Shown here piece by piece: positions 28,868 to 38,299 of a stretch of 64,000 nt of DNA. The position numbers and the translations under genes were made by a program. The notes under the pieces were generated by a model that had not been told where the DNA came from, made no database searches, and saw only the letters and a program-made list of their open reading frames with translations. The stretch lies in assembly GCA_963836735.1 (NCBI GenBank), contig CAWIKP010000020.1, forward strand, positions 124,001-188,000. Reading direction: 5' to 3'. This DNA comes from JACCXG01 sp963836735. GTDB lineage: Bacteria; Acidobacteriota; Vicinamibacteria; Vicinamibacterales; 2-12-FULL-66-21. Position 1 is the first letter of the stretch, and each line of letters opens with the position of its first letter.

Positions 28868-29423
28868 TTACCAGTACTTCTTCAAGCCGCCGGTAAAGAC
28901 GAACCCTGAAGGATCCTGTCCTCCGCGGGTCTTGCCGACGACGTGATAACGGCCTTCACCCTTGAAGGAGACCGTCCGGCTGGTGAAGTACTCGACGCCG
29001 CCGCCCATGTTGAACCCCGGCTCGGTTTCGGATTCGCCGAACGCCTGGCCGTTGTCCTTGACCTGCAGGAAATAGGCACCCACGCCGGCGCCGACGAAGG
29101 GATGCCACTTGCCTCCTTCCCAGTTGTAGTTCGCGTCGATCCGGAGCGGAATCTGCCGCAGCGAATCGGACGATTCATTCGCGAACCCCGGGTCGGTCAG
29201 CCCGAACACCGTGCGCAGGCTGAAGCGGGGCGTGAGGTAGTACCTCGAGCAGTGCATTCACGATGAGCGCGTTGTCGAACTCATTCTCCTTGGGAACGAA
29301 GACGCCGGCATCGATGCCGACCGCCGTGGATCCCGCATGTGGTGCGCGTTCCTGAGCCGCCGCTACTCCAGGCAGCATGAGGCACGCGCCGAGCACGAGG
29401 ACTCCAAGGACACGTTTCAACAT
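28868..29423 (-). CDS. Outer-membrane beta-barrel protein (frameshifted)
   Basis: ATG at 29423 follows GGAGGG and encodes a signal peptide (MLKRVLGVLVLGACLMLPGVAAAQ). The barrel then shows alternating strands: TAVGIDAGVFVPKENEFDNA, YLTPRFSLRTVFG, PLRIDANYNWEGGKWHPF, VGAGVGAYFLQV, GGGVEYFTSRTVSFKGEGRY and a terminal aromatic strand (GFVFTGGLKKYW) as needed for Bam-mediated insertion. One frameshift near 29250 separates the halves. The length of ~185 residues fits an eight-stranded OmpX/OmpW-like porin family protein; ligand unknown. It is divergent from the sensor kinase and ends at a hairpin. Confidence 0.8.
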
Positions 29424-29782
29424 GACGTTTCCCTCCTGCAATGAACGATCTGCCGCGCCGTCATTCAGACGGTCTCGCGACACGTCGGACGGCTGCAAGC
29501 CGGATACCCCGGCAGCTCGACCGGCGATCGACGCGGAGATGACGCGGGAATTCGGTCGATCGCCGCGCCGATCCGTATCGTCGAGTCACATGCGGATGAG
29601 TGGAACGTTGGACCCGATATCTGGAAATATGGATGGCCGCTCAACCGTGGCCCATGACAGGTAGACCGTCTGCATTCGCCTTGAAGGCGAGGCGCGCTCT
29701 TGCTTCCGAGCCGGTTTCTTCGGCACACACGCCGGCGCGGCCGCGCACCGACTATAATTTTCGGCGGAAATACGTGCTCGAG
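29424..29782. other. Divergent intergenic region, no gene seen
   Basis: These 359 nt separate the outer-membrane barrel (minus) from the sensor kinase (plus). An open frame extends upstream of the kinase start but shows no domain. No clear promoter boxes, RNA or repeat could be recognised; it presumably holds both promoters. Confidence 0.4.
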
Positions 29783-31613
29783 ATGTCGGATCAGTACCGT
29801 CGTCTGGTGGAGCGTTCGCCGGATGGCATTCTCGTCAGCCGACACGATCGGCTCGTGTTGGCGAATGCCGCAGCGCTGCGCTTGTGCGGCGTGGACAAGA
29901 CCGAACAGATTCTGGGAACCGGCACGGCGGACCTCTTTCTGCCGGAGACCCGCGAGACGGTTCGGGCGTTCCTGGATCGTGTGCGCTCCGGCGGCGAGGG
30001 GGAGCGCATCGACGCCCGCCTCGCTCGCAGCGGCACGCAGGCGATCGATGTTGAGATCTCCGCGGCCGCGCTCGACGGCGACAGCGTTCAACTGGTGCTC
30101 CGGGACGTCACCGCCAGGCGCCGCGCGGAAGACAGCCTGGGCAAGAGCGAGGAACGGCTCGCGCTCGCGGTCGCGGGCGCACGCGAGGGCGTCTGGGACA
30201 TGAACCTCGAGACCGGCGACGTGGTCTATTCCTCACGCTGGAAGCAGATGCTCGGGTACAAAGACGACGAGATCGAGCCCCACATCAGCGCCTGGGAACG
30301 ACTGGTGCACCCCGAGGATCGGCGCCACGCGATCGACGCGCAGAACAGCGTGGCGCGGGGCGGTGCGACCTTCGAGGCCGAGTTCCGGCTCCGCCACAAG
30401 AATGGGCACTTCGTGAACGTCCTTTCGCGCGGCTACCCGGTCAGGCGCGAAGCCGGCGGGCCGGTGGTGCGCATCGTGGGCACGCACCTCGACCTGACGG
30501 AACAGAAGCAGGCGGAGGCGGCGCTTCGCGAAAGCGAGGAGCGTCTCAGGCTGGCGTTCATCGCGGCGCAGGAAGGGGTCTGGGACTGGAACCTGGAGAC
30601 CGGCGCGGTGGTGTATTCGCCGCGATGGATCGAGATGCTGGGGTACGACCCGGGCGAGATCGAGCCGCATGTGAGCGCGTGGGAGCGCCTGATTCATCCT
30701 GACGATGTCGCGAAGGCGGTCAGCCTCAACGAGAGTCTCGAGCGCGGCGCCGACACCTACGAAGGAGAGTTCCGGCTGCGCCACAAGGCCGGCCACTATG
30801 TCCACGTGCTGTCGCGGGGCTTCCCGATCCGGCGCGAGCCCGGCGGTCCGGTGGTTCGAATCGTCGGGACCCATTTCGACCTCACGGCGCGGAAGGAAGC
30901 CGAGGAGCTGGCCGAACGTCAGCGGGCGGAACGGGCCCGGACCGAGTTGCTGACCCGGCTGGTCTTCGCGCAGGAAGACGAGCGGCGGCGGATTGCGCGC
31001 GAGATGCACGATCAGTTCGGCGAGCAGCTCACCACGCTCGCCCGCCGGATCGACGGGCTGAAGGCGTTCTCGGACGGGCAGCCCGGGCTGATGTCGCTGA
31101 TTGCTTCGCTCGAGGCGGTGTCGCGGCAGATCGATCGGGACGTGAACCATCTGGTGTGGCAGCTGCGTCCGACGGCGCTCGACGATCTCGGGTTGCGGGC
31201 GGCGCTGGCGAACTACATCAAGGACTGGTCGCAGCGGGTGCGGGTTCGTGCCGAGCTGCATTCGTCAGGCCTGCTCGACGACCGGCTGCCCTCGGAAACG
31301 GAAACGACCTTGTATCGCATCGCCCAGGAGGCGTTGACCAATGTCGCCCGACATTCACGGGCGACGAGCGTCGACGTGATCCTCGAACGCCGCGGTGACC
31401 AGGTCATCCTGATTGTCGAGGACAATGGCGTCGGGTTCGATCAGGGACGGACCCGCTCCGAGCGTCCGGGCTTCGGCCTGCTCGGCATGCAGGAACGGGC
31501 CGCGCTGGTCGGCGGCGACGCTGCAGATCGAATCGCAACCCGGAGAAGGCACGACCGTGCTGCTGCGGATGACAACCGCGCGGATCCCCGCCACAGGCAC
31601 CGACCATGTCTGA
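29783..31613 (+). CDS. Triple-PAS sensor histidine kinase, NarX/HisKA_3 type (frameshift at 31517)
   Basis: A cytoplasmic kinase with no membrane segment. PAS1 covers residues ~5-115 (QYRRLVERSPDGILVSR). PAS2 (~130-255) and PAS3 (~260-385) are tandem duplicates sharing REGVWDMNLETG/QEGVWDWNLETG, YSSRWKQMLGY/YSPRWIEMLGY and EFRLRHKNGH/EFRLRHKAGH, both followed by PAC motifs. HisKA_3 at ~395-460 contains the phosphoacceptor H409 (IAREMHDQFGEQL). The ATPase domain shows YRIAQEALTNVARHS and VEDNGVGFD. Removing the extra G at 31517 joins ERAALVGG to TLQIESQPGEGTTVLL and ends at 31613. The start is uncertain; 29783 precedes PAS1. It overlaps the response-regulator gene by 8 nt, and the two form a cognate pair. 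Confidence 0.88.
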
Positions 31614-32268
31614 ATCCAGACCCCTGCGCATCCTGCTCGCCGACGACCACGTCACCGTGCGCCACGGCCTGAAGCTGCTGATCGAGGGCCAGCCCGACAT
31701 GACGGTGGTGGCGGAGGCGAGCGACGGCGCCGCGGCAGTACATCTCGCGATGGAGACCCGTCCCGACGTCATCGTGATGGACGTGTCGATGCCCGGCATG
31801 AACGGCTGGTCGCGACGCAGACGCTGCGCAAGACCCTGCCGTCGGCGGCGATCGTGACGCTGACGCGCCACGCTGACGACGCCTACCTGCAGGAGCTGCT
31901 GCGGGCCGGGGCCTCCGCATACGTGTTGAAACAGAGCCCGCCCACCGAGCTGCTGCAGGCCATCCGCGCCACCGGCGCCGGCGGCCAGTACGTCGATTCC
32001 AGCCTGACGGCACGCGTCACCGCGGGGTTCCTGGGGCGCGAAGGGCGCGGCGGCACCCGCGGGACCACCGCGCATCACCGAACGGGAGGCCGAAGTATTG
32101 CGGCTCGTCGCGTCGGGCTACAGCAACAAGGAAATCGCGCAGCAGCTGGATCTCAGCGTGAAGACGGTCGAAGCCCACAAAGCCAACGCGATGCGGAAGC
32201 TCGATCTGAACAGCCGCATCGACATCGTCCGATACGCCATCCTTCAGGGATGGCTCCACAACGCCTAG
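31606..32268 (+). CDS. NarL/LuxR-family response regulator (frameshifted)
   Basis: Translation starts at 31606 inside the kinase stop region. The receiver domain has LLADDHVTVRHGLKLLIEG and phosphoacceptor D59 (DVIVMDVSMPGMNG). After a frameshift near 31808, where one base appears lost, it continues ATQTLRKTLPSAAIVTLTRH and AGASAYVLKQSP. A second shift near 32050 leads into the LuxR helix-turn-helix (ITEREAEVLRLVASGYSNKE, LSVKTVEAHKANAMRKL) that binds DNA. It ends ILQGWLHNA at 32268. The paired kinase presumably phosphorylates it. Target genes are unknown; the sigma-54-domain miniprotein downstream is one candidate. Confidence 0.87.
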
Positions 32269-32421
32269 CCGCCGGGGTTTTGCCCAGGGCTACTAGGGAA
32301 TTCCCTTACCTCCGAGGATCGGTCTTCCCGATTGTGCCGGCCTCCGGTCGAGGCTTAAAGTCCCGAGCATCGCGGCTTAAAGTCGCGTGCATTGCGGTCA
32401 GCCGACCACAAGGAGGTTGTC

Positions 32422-32907
32422 ATGGAATCCTCGTCCAAGTTTGCCGGAGCCACCCGGAGGGCGACGGTTCGCGACGGGATCCTGAGCGGCCCCGAGGCGG
32501 CGCGGAACCGGCTCCGGAGCGGACCCGAGCCGGCGGGATCGAGGAGGAGCTGCGGCTGGTCGAGCAGCACCGGGTCAACCTGCTCCTGATGGGGCGTGAC
32601 GAGATCGTGCAGCCGATGGTCGAAGCGCTGGCTGCCCGGTTTCATCAGCCGGTGGGGACGTGGTCACCTGGCGAGCGGCTGGTGCTTCCACCCGCCGAGC
32701 GCACCGGGACGATGGTGATCAACGACGTCGGCGCCCTCGGGCTCCCAGGATCAAATCCAGCTGCTCGAGTGGCTGGGAACGGCCTGCGGGCGTACGCAGG
32801 TGGTCAGCACTACCCCTTCCCCACTGCTGCCCCGAGTCCAGTCCGGCAAGTTCATCGACACGCTGTATTACCGGCTGAACACCGTCCTCGTGGACGCGAT
32901 CTCGTAA
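32422..32907 (+). CDS. Sigma-54-interaction-domain miniprotein lacking Walker A (frameshifted)
   Basis: ATG at 32422 follows AAGGAGG by 5 nt. Reading across shifts near 32537 and 32745 gives about 160 residues: ELRLVEQHRVNLLLMGRDE, PMVEALAARFHQPVGTWSPG, ERTGTMVINDVGALG and LLEWLGTACGRTQVVSTTP. The tail LLPRVQSGKFIDTLYYRLNT matches the C-terminal half of bacterial enhancer-binding AAA+ domains, where the family has FRxDLYYRLN. The P-loop and GAFTGA loop are absent, and the Walker B (MVINDVG) is degenerate, so it cannot act as a normal sigma-54 activator. A regulatory or dominant-negative partner role is inferred. It follows the two-component pair in the same direction. Confidence 0.7.
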
Positions 32908-33000
32908 GGTCCCGCCTACGCGCTCCGTCGTCCGAACGCTTCGGCGAGGCAGGGCCGTTACCGGATTCGCGAGAAAACCTCGAAGCGCCTGAAGTTCGAG

Positions 33001-33864
33001 TCATTTCGCCTCACAGGCAATCTGCTCGTACAGCGGCGGCGCGTCCGGCGTCTGCGCCTGCGTCCGTGCCTGCGCGGCAGGCTTTCCCAGCTCATAGAGC
33101 TCCCGGAAAACGATCGGGAGCATCAGCCCCAGACGCTGGTCGAATCTGTACTCGGTCGTCAGCTCCACGTTGATGCCTTCGACGGTGGCCGTGAGTCGCG
33201 ATTGCCAGATGCGGCCGTTCGCCATCTCGACCAGCAGCTCGCCTTTCATGAAGACCGGCTTGCCTTCGACGCTCCGGATCAGCGTCGGCCTCTCCCGTTC
33301 CTGGAACGCGAGCCAGATCAACGCATGCCCATCGGCGTCCTCGCGCTTTTTCGTGGCGAAGCGGAACCGCGACCGATGGGCCTCGTCGAGCGAAAGGAGC
33401 GCCAGGGTCGGCTCGTTGATGTTTCGCGTGACGCGGCCGATGTTGTAGCGGGCGTTGTACGACCGCATCTGGTCCCCGACCTGCGTCACGGGCAGCGTCC
33501 GGAGAATCTCGCGGACGTTGGTACGCTCGGGCGCGGCCACCCCGTCCACGGTCTGGACGTCGCGAATCGCCATCCAGCCGCGCGGACCCGCCGTGAAGAT
33601 GAAGAACACTTCGCCGGTGGTCGAGCGGGATCGCGGCGCGCCTGGCACTGCGGGGATCTGGCTGCGGACGTCCTGGACGTAGGCCTCGTCGGCCACGATC
33701 GCGGTCAGATCACGCTGGTATTCCGCGACGTATGCAGCAGCCCGCTCCGCGATCCCTTTTTCTGCCGATAGCACTGCTGAAATCGGGCAGAGCGCGCCGA
33801 CCGCGGAGAGCAGCGCCGTTGTCGCCGCCAACGTCCGAACCGGGGCCGAACCGGAGGCCCTCAA
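33001..33864 (-). CDS. Secreted protein of unknown function
   Basis: This is an intact frame of 287 residues with a signal peptide (LAATTALLSAVGALCPISAVLSA) and a helical N-terminal stretch (AERAAAYVAEYQRDLTAIVADE). An all-beta region follows (GEVFFIFTAGPRGWMAIRDV, RSVEGKPVFMKGELLVEM, LTATVEGINVELTTEYRFD). I do not recognise a defined family; the organisation is typical of exported acidobacterial proteins annotated as hypothetical. No catalytic motif is seen. It lies downstream of the very large unknown protein on the same strand, separated by 20 nt, and may be co-transcribed. Confidence 0.75.
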   Translation of the reverse strand: MRASGSAPVRTLAATTALLSAVGALCPISAVLSAEKGIAERAAAYVAEYQRDLTAIVADEAYVQDVRSQIPAVPGAPRSRSTTGEVFFIFTAGPRGWMAIRDVQTVDGVAAPERTNVREILRTLPVTQVGDQMRSYNARYNIGRVTRNINEPTLALLSLDEAHRSRFRFATKKREDADGHALIWLAFQERERPTLIRSVEGKPVFMKGELLVEMANGRIWQSRLTATVEGINVELTTEYRFDQRLGLMLPIVFRELYELGKPAAQARTQAQTPDAPPLYEQIACEAK

Positions 33865-33884
33865 CTGATTACGAGTCTGCCACC

Positions 33885-36800
33885 TCAGAGCTGCAGCTCC
33901 ACGACCCGATCGGCGAACGCAAGCTGTTCAACGGGTATCCGGCCCGCCTTGATCAGCGCGTCCCGATCGAACTTCAGGTCGGGCTTCAGGAACTCGACGC
34001 TCAGCATCGCGTTCGCGGGTCCGATGCCGGCCGCGTCGATGGGATCGATGGCGCGAGACGCGTCCAGGAACAGCTGCGTGCCGATCGACTGGATCCCGCG
34101 GCCGAGGAGCGCGGTCACATCGGAGTTGAACGCCTCGGTGAGCCGCGATCCGAATCCGGCCAGGGCCTTGACCGCCTCAGAGGGCCGCGAGCCGGGCACC
34201 GACGCGATCTTGAGCCCCGCTTCGAAGGCGTGGGCCACGATGTCGGCCTCGGCGTTCAGCAGCGAACTGAACAGTTGGTGATCCGGATCGACCTGGCCGA
34301 GGATCGTTTTGGCCTGCGCGGGACGGAAGAACTGGGCATCCAGATCCCCCCGCAGTACTTCGGCGGCACGGGTCAGGAGCGTCGTCATCCGATCGACGGT
34401 CTGCTTGCGGCGCAGCATGCTGCGGCGTTCGCTGGTGTCTGCGACGTCCCAGTACCGGAATCCGCTGCTGCCTGGAAACGCTGCTCGCCCTGGGCACCAG
34501 CGCGCAATACGCGAGGACGATCTGCGCGGTAGTGATGGCATTCGAGTAGGCATCGGGTCCTGAGAAGAAGGCGTCGTGGATGTTGCGCTTCAGCGAGGCC
34601 TGAATCGCATTGGAGACGGCCAGGTACACGTCGGCATCCCGCTGTTTCGGCAGCTTCAGCCACGCCGCGCCGATCTTCGCGGCGCTCGTCGCCGACATCG
34701 ACACCTGCAGCGAGATCAACCCGTTCCCCAGCAGGTTGGGACCGTTCGGGATCGCCGCCTCGGCCTGGCGATCGAGGAGATCGATGAACTCGTCGGCATC
34801 GGCGATCTTGTGGCTGAAGAACGCCGTGAGCGACGGCCCGACAATCGTTCGCACGTGCTTGGTCTGCATGTTCCGCCGGGCGAAGACCAGGCTGTAGTTC
34901 ATCTCGAGCGAGCCCTGGTGCAGGCGCACGCCGCCCGCGCGTGAGCCTGCGGCGGCGAGCCCGAGCGCCAGCGACAACACGCCCTTCCGCTCGTTGCTCG
35001 CCACGGTGTCGGAGGCCTTCACGGTGAAGAGCAGGCCGCCGTTGTCGGTAACGGCCTCCACCGAGGCGAGCACTTCGTTCAGGTGCGAACTGGTGGAGGT
35101 CGTGAACGGCAGGCTCACGGTGACGTGGCTCTGCACGCTGTGACCGTGGGTCAGCTGCGCCCTGCCCAACTTCACCTGCGGCGGCTGATTGAGCAGGAGG
35201 TCGTCGAGGTTGCCCTGGAGGGCCTGCTGGAAGAGGGCGGTCACTCTCGCGGGATCCACGCTGAAGTCGAAGGTCGCATCGAGCAGGGCCTGACTGCTGG
35301 TGGTCGACGAGAAGGTCGAGTTCAACGAGAACTGGTACTGCCGGTGCAGGGCCTCGAGCGCCTTCTCGTAGTACTCGTCGCGCTTGTCGAGCAGGAGCCT
35401 GATGACCTTGCGGACCTTCTCGAGGTCGTCGAGCAGCACCGCGTGCTGGTCCAGAAACGCCGCGAGCTTCCGTTTCAGGAGCCCGTCGAGCGCAGCGAAG
35501 TCCGTGGTCGTGACCACTTTGAAGATCCGATCAAGCCGGAGTTCGCGCTCCACGAAATCCTGGAAACGGACCAGCGTGTCCTCGGTGCCAGCGCCATCGA
35601 GGACCCCGAGCAGCCGTCCCGCAATCGCATGCACGTCGTCGATCGGCATGGACAGCAGACCGAGAACCGACCCGCCGGCCATCGCTTCGAGCATCCGCCC
35701 GGCCGGCGTGTGCAGGAACTCGATGCGGGTGAGGCGATCCTCGAGCAGTGAGCGGAGGTCCTCGGGGGTGATCGTGGCGAGCCTGGTCGCGATCGCACGC
35801 ACGTCGGCGCGGCTGGTCTTCTGTTCGACCAGCTTCAGCAGCGGGGACGCGACCCGGTGCGGCAGGCCGTGCCACTTGTCGAGGAACCCGAGCGCCTTGT
35901 CGTGGACCGCATCGAACTCCTTCTGCAGCCGTTCGGGAGGCACGCCGGCAAGATGGGCGATCAGCCGTTCGGCTCCGTCGACGCCGGCTTCGGCCAGCAG
36001 GTCCGACAGCTTGCGATTGGGATCGGTCCATTTTTCGAGGATGTGCAGATCGCGAAGAATCTGTTCGCCGTGGGTGTCGAACACCGCGGCGATGAAGTCG
36101 TCGATCTGCCCCGGCAGCAGCGAATCGCGGGCCTGGATGCTCACGCTGGCGTTCAGCGACGCATCGAGGCCGCGGGTCCGCAGGCGAAAGAAGCGCAGGC
36201 GGAGAGCGCGTGCCTCCGACTCGCGGCTCACCACGACGGCACAGCGGCCGCTCGCGGAGAAGCCGACCGCCGCGTTGATACCCATCTGGAGCCGCAGGCC
36301 GATGTCCCCTTTCAGACCGCCCAGCTCCGCTTCGCGGATCCAGTTGAAGTCGAACCCGAGCTGCGAGCCCAGCGTCACCTTGACCGAGCCCAGAACCTCG
36401 CTGGCTATCCATGTGCCCGGCTCGATCATGTCGACCGAGGTGATCTGTCGCGGCAGCAGCCAGCTGTCGGCAGTGGCCTGCACGACTGCACGCGCGGAGG
36501 TCGACGATGGCAGGCGCCGGATCACGGCGAACAGGCCCTCCGACGAACCGGACACGTCGAGCGTCGCCGTACCGGCCGCGCCGAGGGCCACCGCGCCGCT
36601 CGCCTTTGCCTCCGCGGAAAATCCCCAGCGCAGCACGCTCAGCAGCGTCGGCTCACCGGGGTGCTGGCCGAACTCGAGCGCTTCGAGTGCGAAGTCCTGC
36701 GCCCGGTCGCCGATGCGATTCAGCAGCGCGCCACCGGTCCGGTAAACACCGAACCCGGCGAACACGCCGCCAGAAGCGCTGAAGCTCACCTTGTCGGTGC

Positions 36801-37026
36801 CGCGCGCGAATTCAATCGGCGCCGGCGTACTGGCGTTGAGCGCCACCTCGGCAAGGTCGATGTCGCGGTCCGGAAACGGCGTGGTCTCCGAGAGCAGCGC
36901 GGTCACCACGTCGGGCTGGATGCCGCTCGACACCTCGAACCCGAGCGAGGCCTTCTGATTCAGCAGCGGAAGATTCCTGCCGAACTTGAAGCCCTTGACG
37001 TTCGCAACCGGGGACGCTACGGCCAT
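33885..37026 (-). CDS. Very large protein of unknown function, ~1,045 residues (one frameshift)
   Basis: ATG at 37026 follows GGAGG. No signal peptide or membrane helix is apparent at the N-terminus (MAVASPVANVKGFKFGRNLP). Residues ~1-320 look beta-rich with repeated Gly/Ala-Ser strands (KVSFSASGGVFAGFGVYRTG, GTATLDVSGSSEGLFAVIRR). Residues ~320-580 are alpha-helical with charged amphipathic segments (DDFIAAVFDTHGEQILRDL, LEDRLTRIEFLHTPAGRMLE, AFLDQHAVLLDDLEKVRKVI). Residues ~600-820 are mixed, and the C-terminal part is helical again. One frameshift near 34495 joins YCALVPRA to AFPGSSGFRYWDVADTSE. No known domain could be assigned. Together with the PASTA protein and the 197-residue protein upstream it suggests a multi-component surface or delivery structure, but that is inference. 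Confidence 0.7.
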
Positions 37027-37303
37027 TGGTGTTCCCTCCTCGAGATCTGAGGTTGAGTGCTCGCCCGCGACCTTCTTGCGCGTGCGGCCCTGCCCCACGC
37101 GGGTGAGGGCGGCGAGTGTAACAGGATCGAGCGGCCGTTCATCCCGGGCCGCCAGGTCGGAGTGACGCAGAGCTCGCGCAGGCAGGGGCGAACGCGGGGT
37201 GCGCCGGTTTCGTACCAGCGAACTGCGGAATCCAACCCAAAGACGATCCAGCGAGCCATTTTCCCGGCATCTTCCTGGGCACGGCCTCCGGGAGCGTCAC
37301 AGT

Positions 37304-37741
37304 ATGGTGATTCCGCTCGTGCTGCTGATTGCCGCCGGCGCCACGCTGGCGCCGCCAGTGCCACGCCTCCGCGGGGCATCCGCGCGCGAGACGGCGATCA
37401 TCGCGGACCTGCTCGCGCGTTCGCCGACGGCGCGAACCCTTGCAACCGGGCTCGAGGCGCCTTCCGCCCGCTTCGTCCGGGTGACGCTCGCCCCTTCGGG
37501 CCATCCCGATGACCTTGCCGCGCTCCTCGCTCACGAACTGCAACATGTTCTCGAGATTGCGCGGTCGCCCGACGTCATCGACAGTCGCGGCGTGCGACGG
37601 TTGTACAACCGCATCGGCAACGACCGCTCGGCAACGGCTGCCTTCGAAACGGCTGCGGCACAGGAGGTCGCATTGCAGGTGCGGCGGGAGCTCAGTCGTG
37701 GATCAGGACGCGCGGCGGACCGACCGGTTGGGCATCCATGA
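37304..37741 (+). CDS. Small secreted HExxH putative metalloprotein
   Basis: ATG at 37304 gives 145 residues with a hydrophobic N-terminus (MVIPLVLLIAAGATLAPP). A conserved-looking segment contains LAALLAHELQHVLEIARSPD with the zinc-binding HExxH at H77-H81. A downstream helix (AAFETAAAQEVALQVRRE) could supply the third ligand. Gluzincin-like peptidase activity is possible but not demonstrated. It is encoded opposite to the surrounding minus-strand genes and overlaps the 197-residue protein gene by 39 nt at the 3' ends. Confidence 0.65.
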   Translation: MVIPLVLLIAAGATLAPPVPRLRGASARETAIIADLLARSPTARTLATGLEAPSARFVRVTLAPSGHPDDLAALLAHELQHVLEIARSPDVIDSRGVRRLYNRIGNDRSATAAFETAAAQEVALQVRRELSRGSGRAADRPVGHP

Positions 37742-38296
37742 GGCGGCGCGGGTGCCGCTGATCTTCAGCGTGCCGGGAATCGCGGTCGGCTCAATCTCCT
37801 TTTCGACGATCACGGCGCCGAAACACTTGACCGATCCCTTTCCTTTCACCCGGCCGGTCTGAACGTCCTGAATCGCGCCGTCGAGGAGCCGCAGCACCGC
37901 GCCCTGCAGCACCAGCTCGATGGCGGCCTCGAACTCGACCCGCGCGATCTCGACGCCGTCTTTCATCAGCGCCACGTGAGGCTTATGAGTCGACGCGATC
38001 TTGTGTTCGGCGAGCTGAAGGAAGATTTCCTTCCCGGGCGAGTGCGCGCTCTTCTCGAGATGCTGCCGCAGCGTGCCGGACTTGTTCCACGCCGTCACGA
38101 AGATGTCGGACAGATCGATCTGCAGGAGCGACTTCAGGTTGCGCGCCAGCGCGCCGGACATCGCGCGCAGACCGAAGGCCGCCAGGGTCTCGGTGCCTCC
38201 GGTGGCAACCGTCAGGTGCTTCCTCGACATCGCGTCCTTGATGCGTTCGGTCAGCACTTCTTCGTCCGGCATTATCAGGTCGACCAGCGGCAGCAC
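37703..38296 (-). CDS. Hypothetical protein, 197 residues
   Basis: The start lies 3 nt beyond the PASTA-protein stop, indicating one transcription unit. The sequence opens MLPLVDLIMPDEEVLTERIK with helical content (KHLTVATGGTETLAAFGLRA, ARNLKSLLQIDLSDIFVTAW). It then has strands (KPHVALMKDGVEIARVEFEA, GSVKCFGAVIVEKEIEP). No signal peptide or known domain is evident. A cytoplasmic adaptor role next to the PASTA membrane protein is only a guess. Confidence 0.7.
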   Translation of the reverse strand: MLPLVDLIMPDEEVLTERIKDAMSRKHLTVATGGTETLAAFGLRAMSGALARNLKSLLQIDLSDIFVTAWNKSGTLRQHLEKSAHSPGKEIFLQLAEHKIASTHKPHVALMKDGVEIARVEFEAAIELVLQGAVLRLLDGAIQDVQTGRVKGKGSVKCFGAVIVEKEIEPTAIPGTLKISGTRAASWMPNRSVRRAS

Positions 38297-38299
38297 GGC

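Noticed and set aside
29424..29782. RNA gene or riboswitch in the kinase/barrel intergenic region
   Set aside because: No conserved structure or motif could be recognised by eye.
35857..37050. Plus-strand frames opposite the large unknown protein
   Set aside because: Composition is Arg-rich shadow coding; the minus frame has the RBS, balanced composition and strand-helix patterning.
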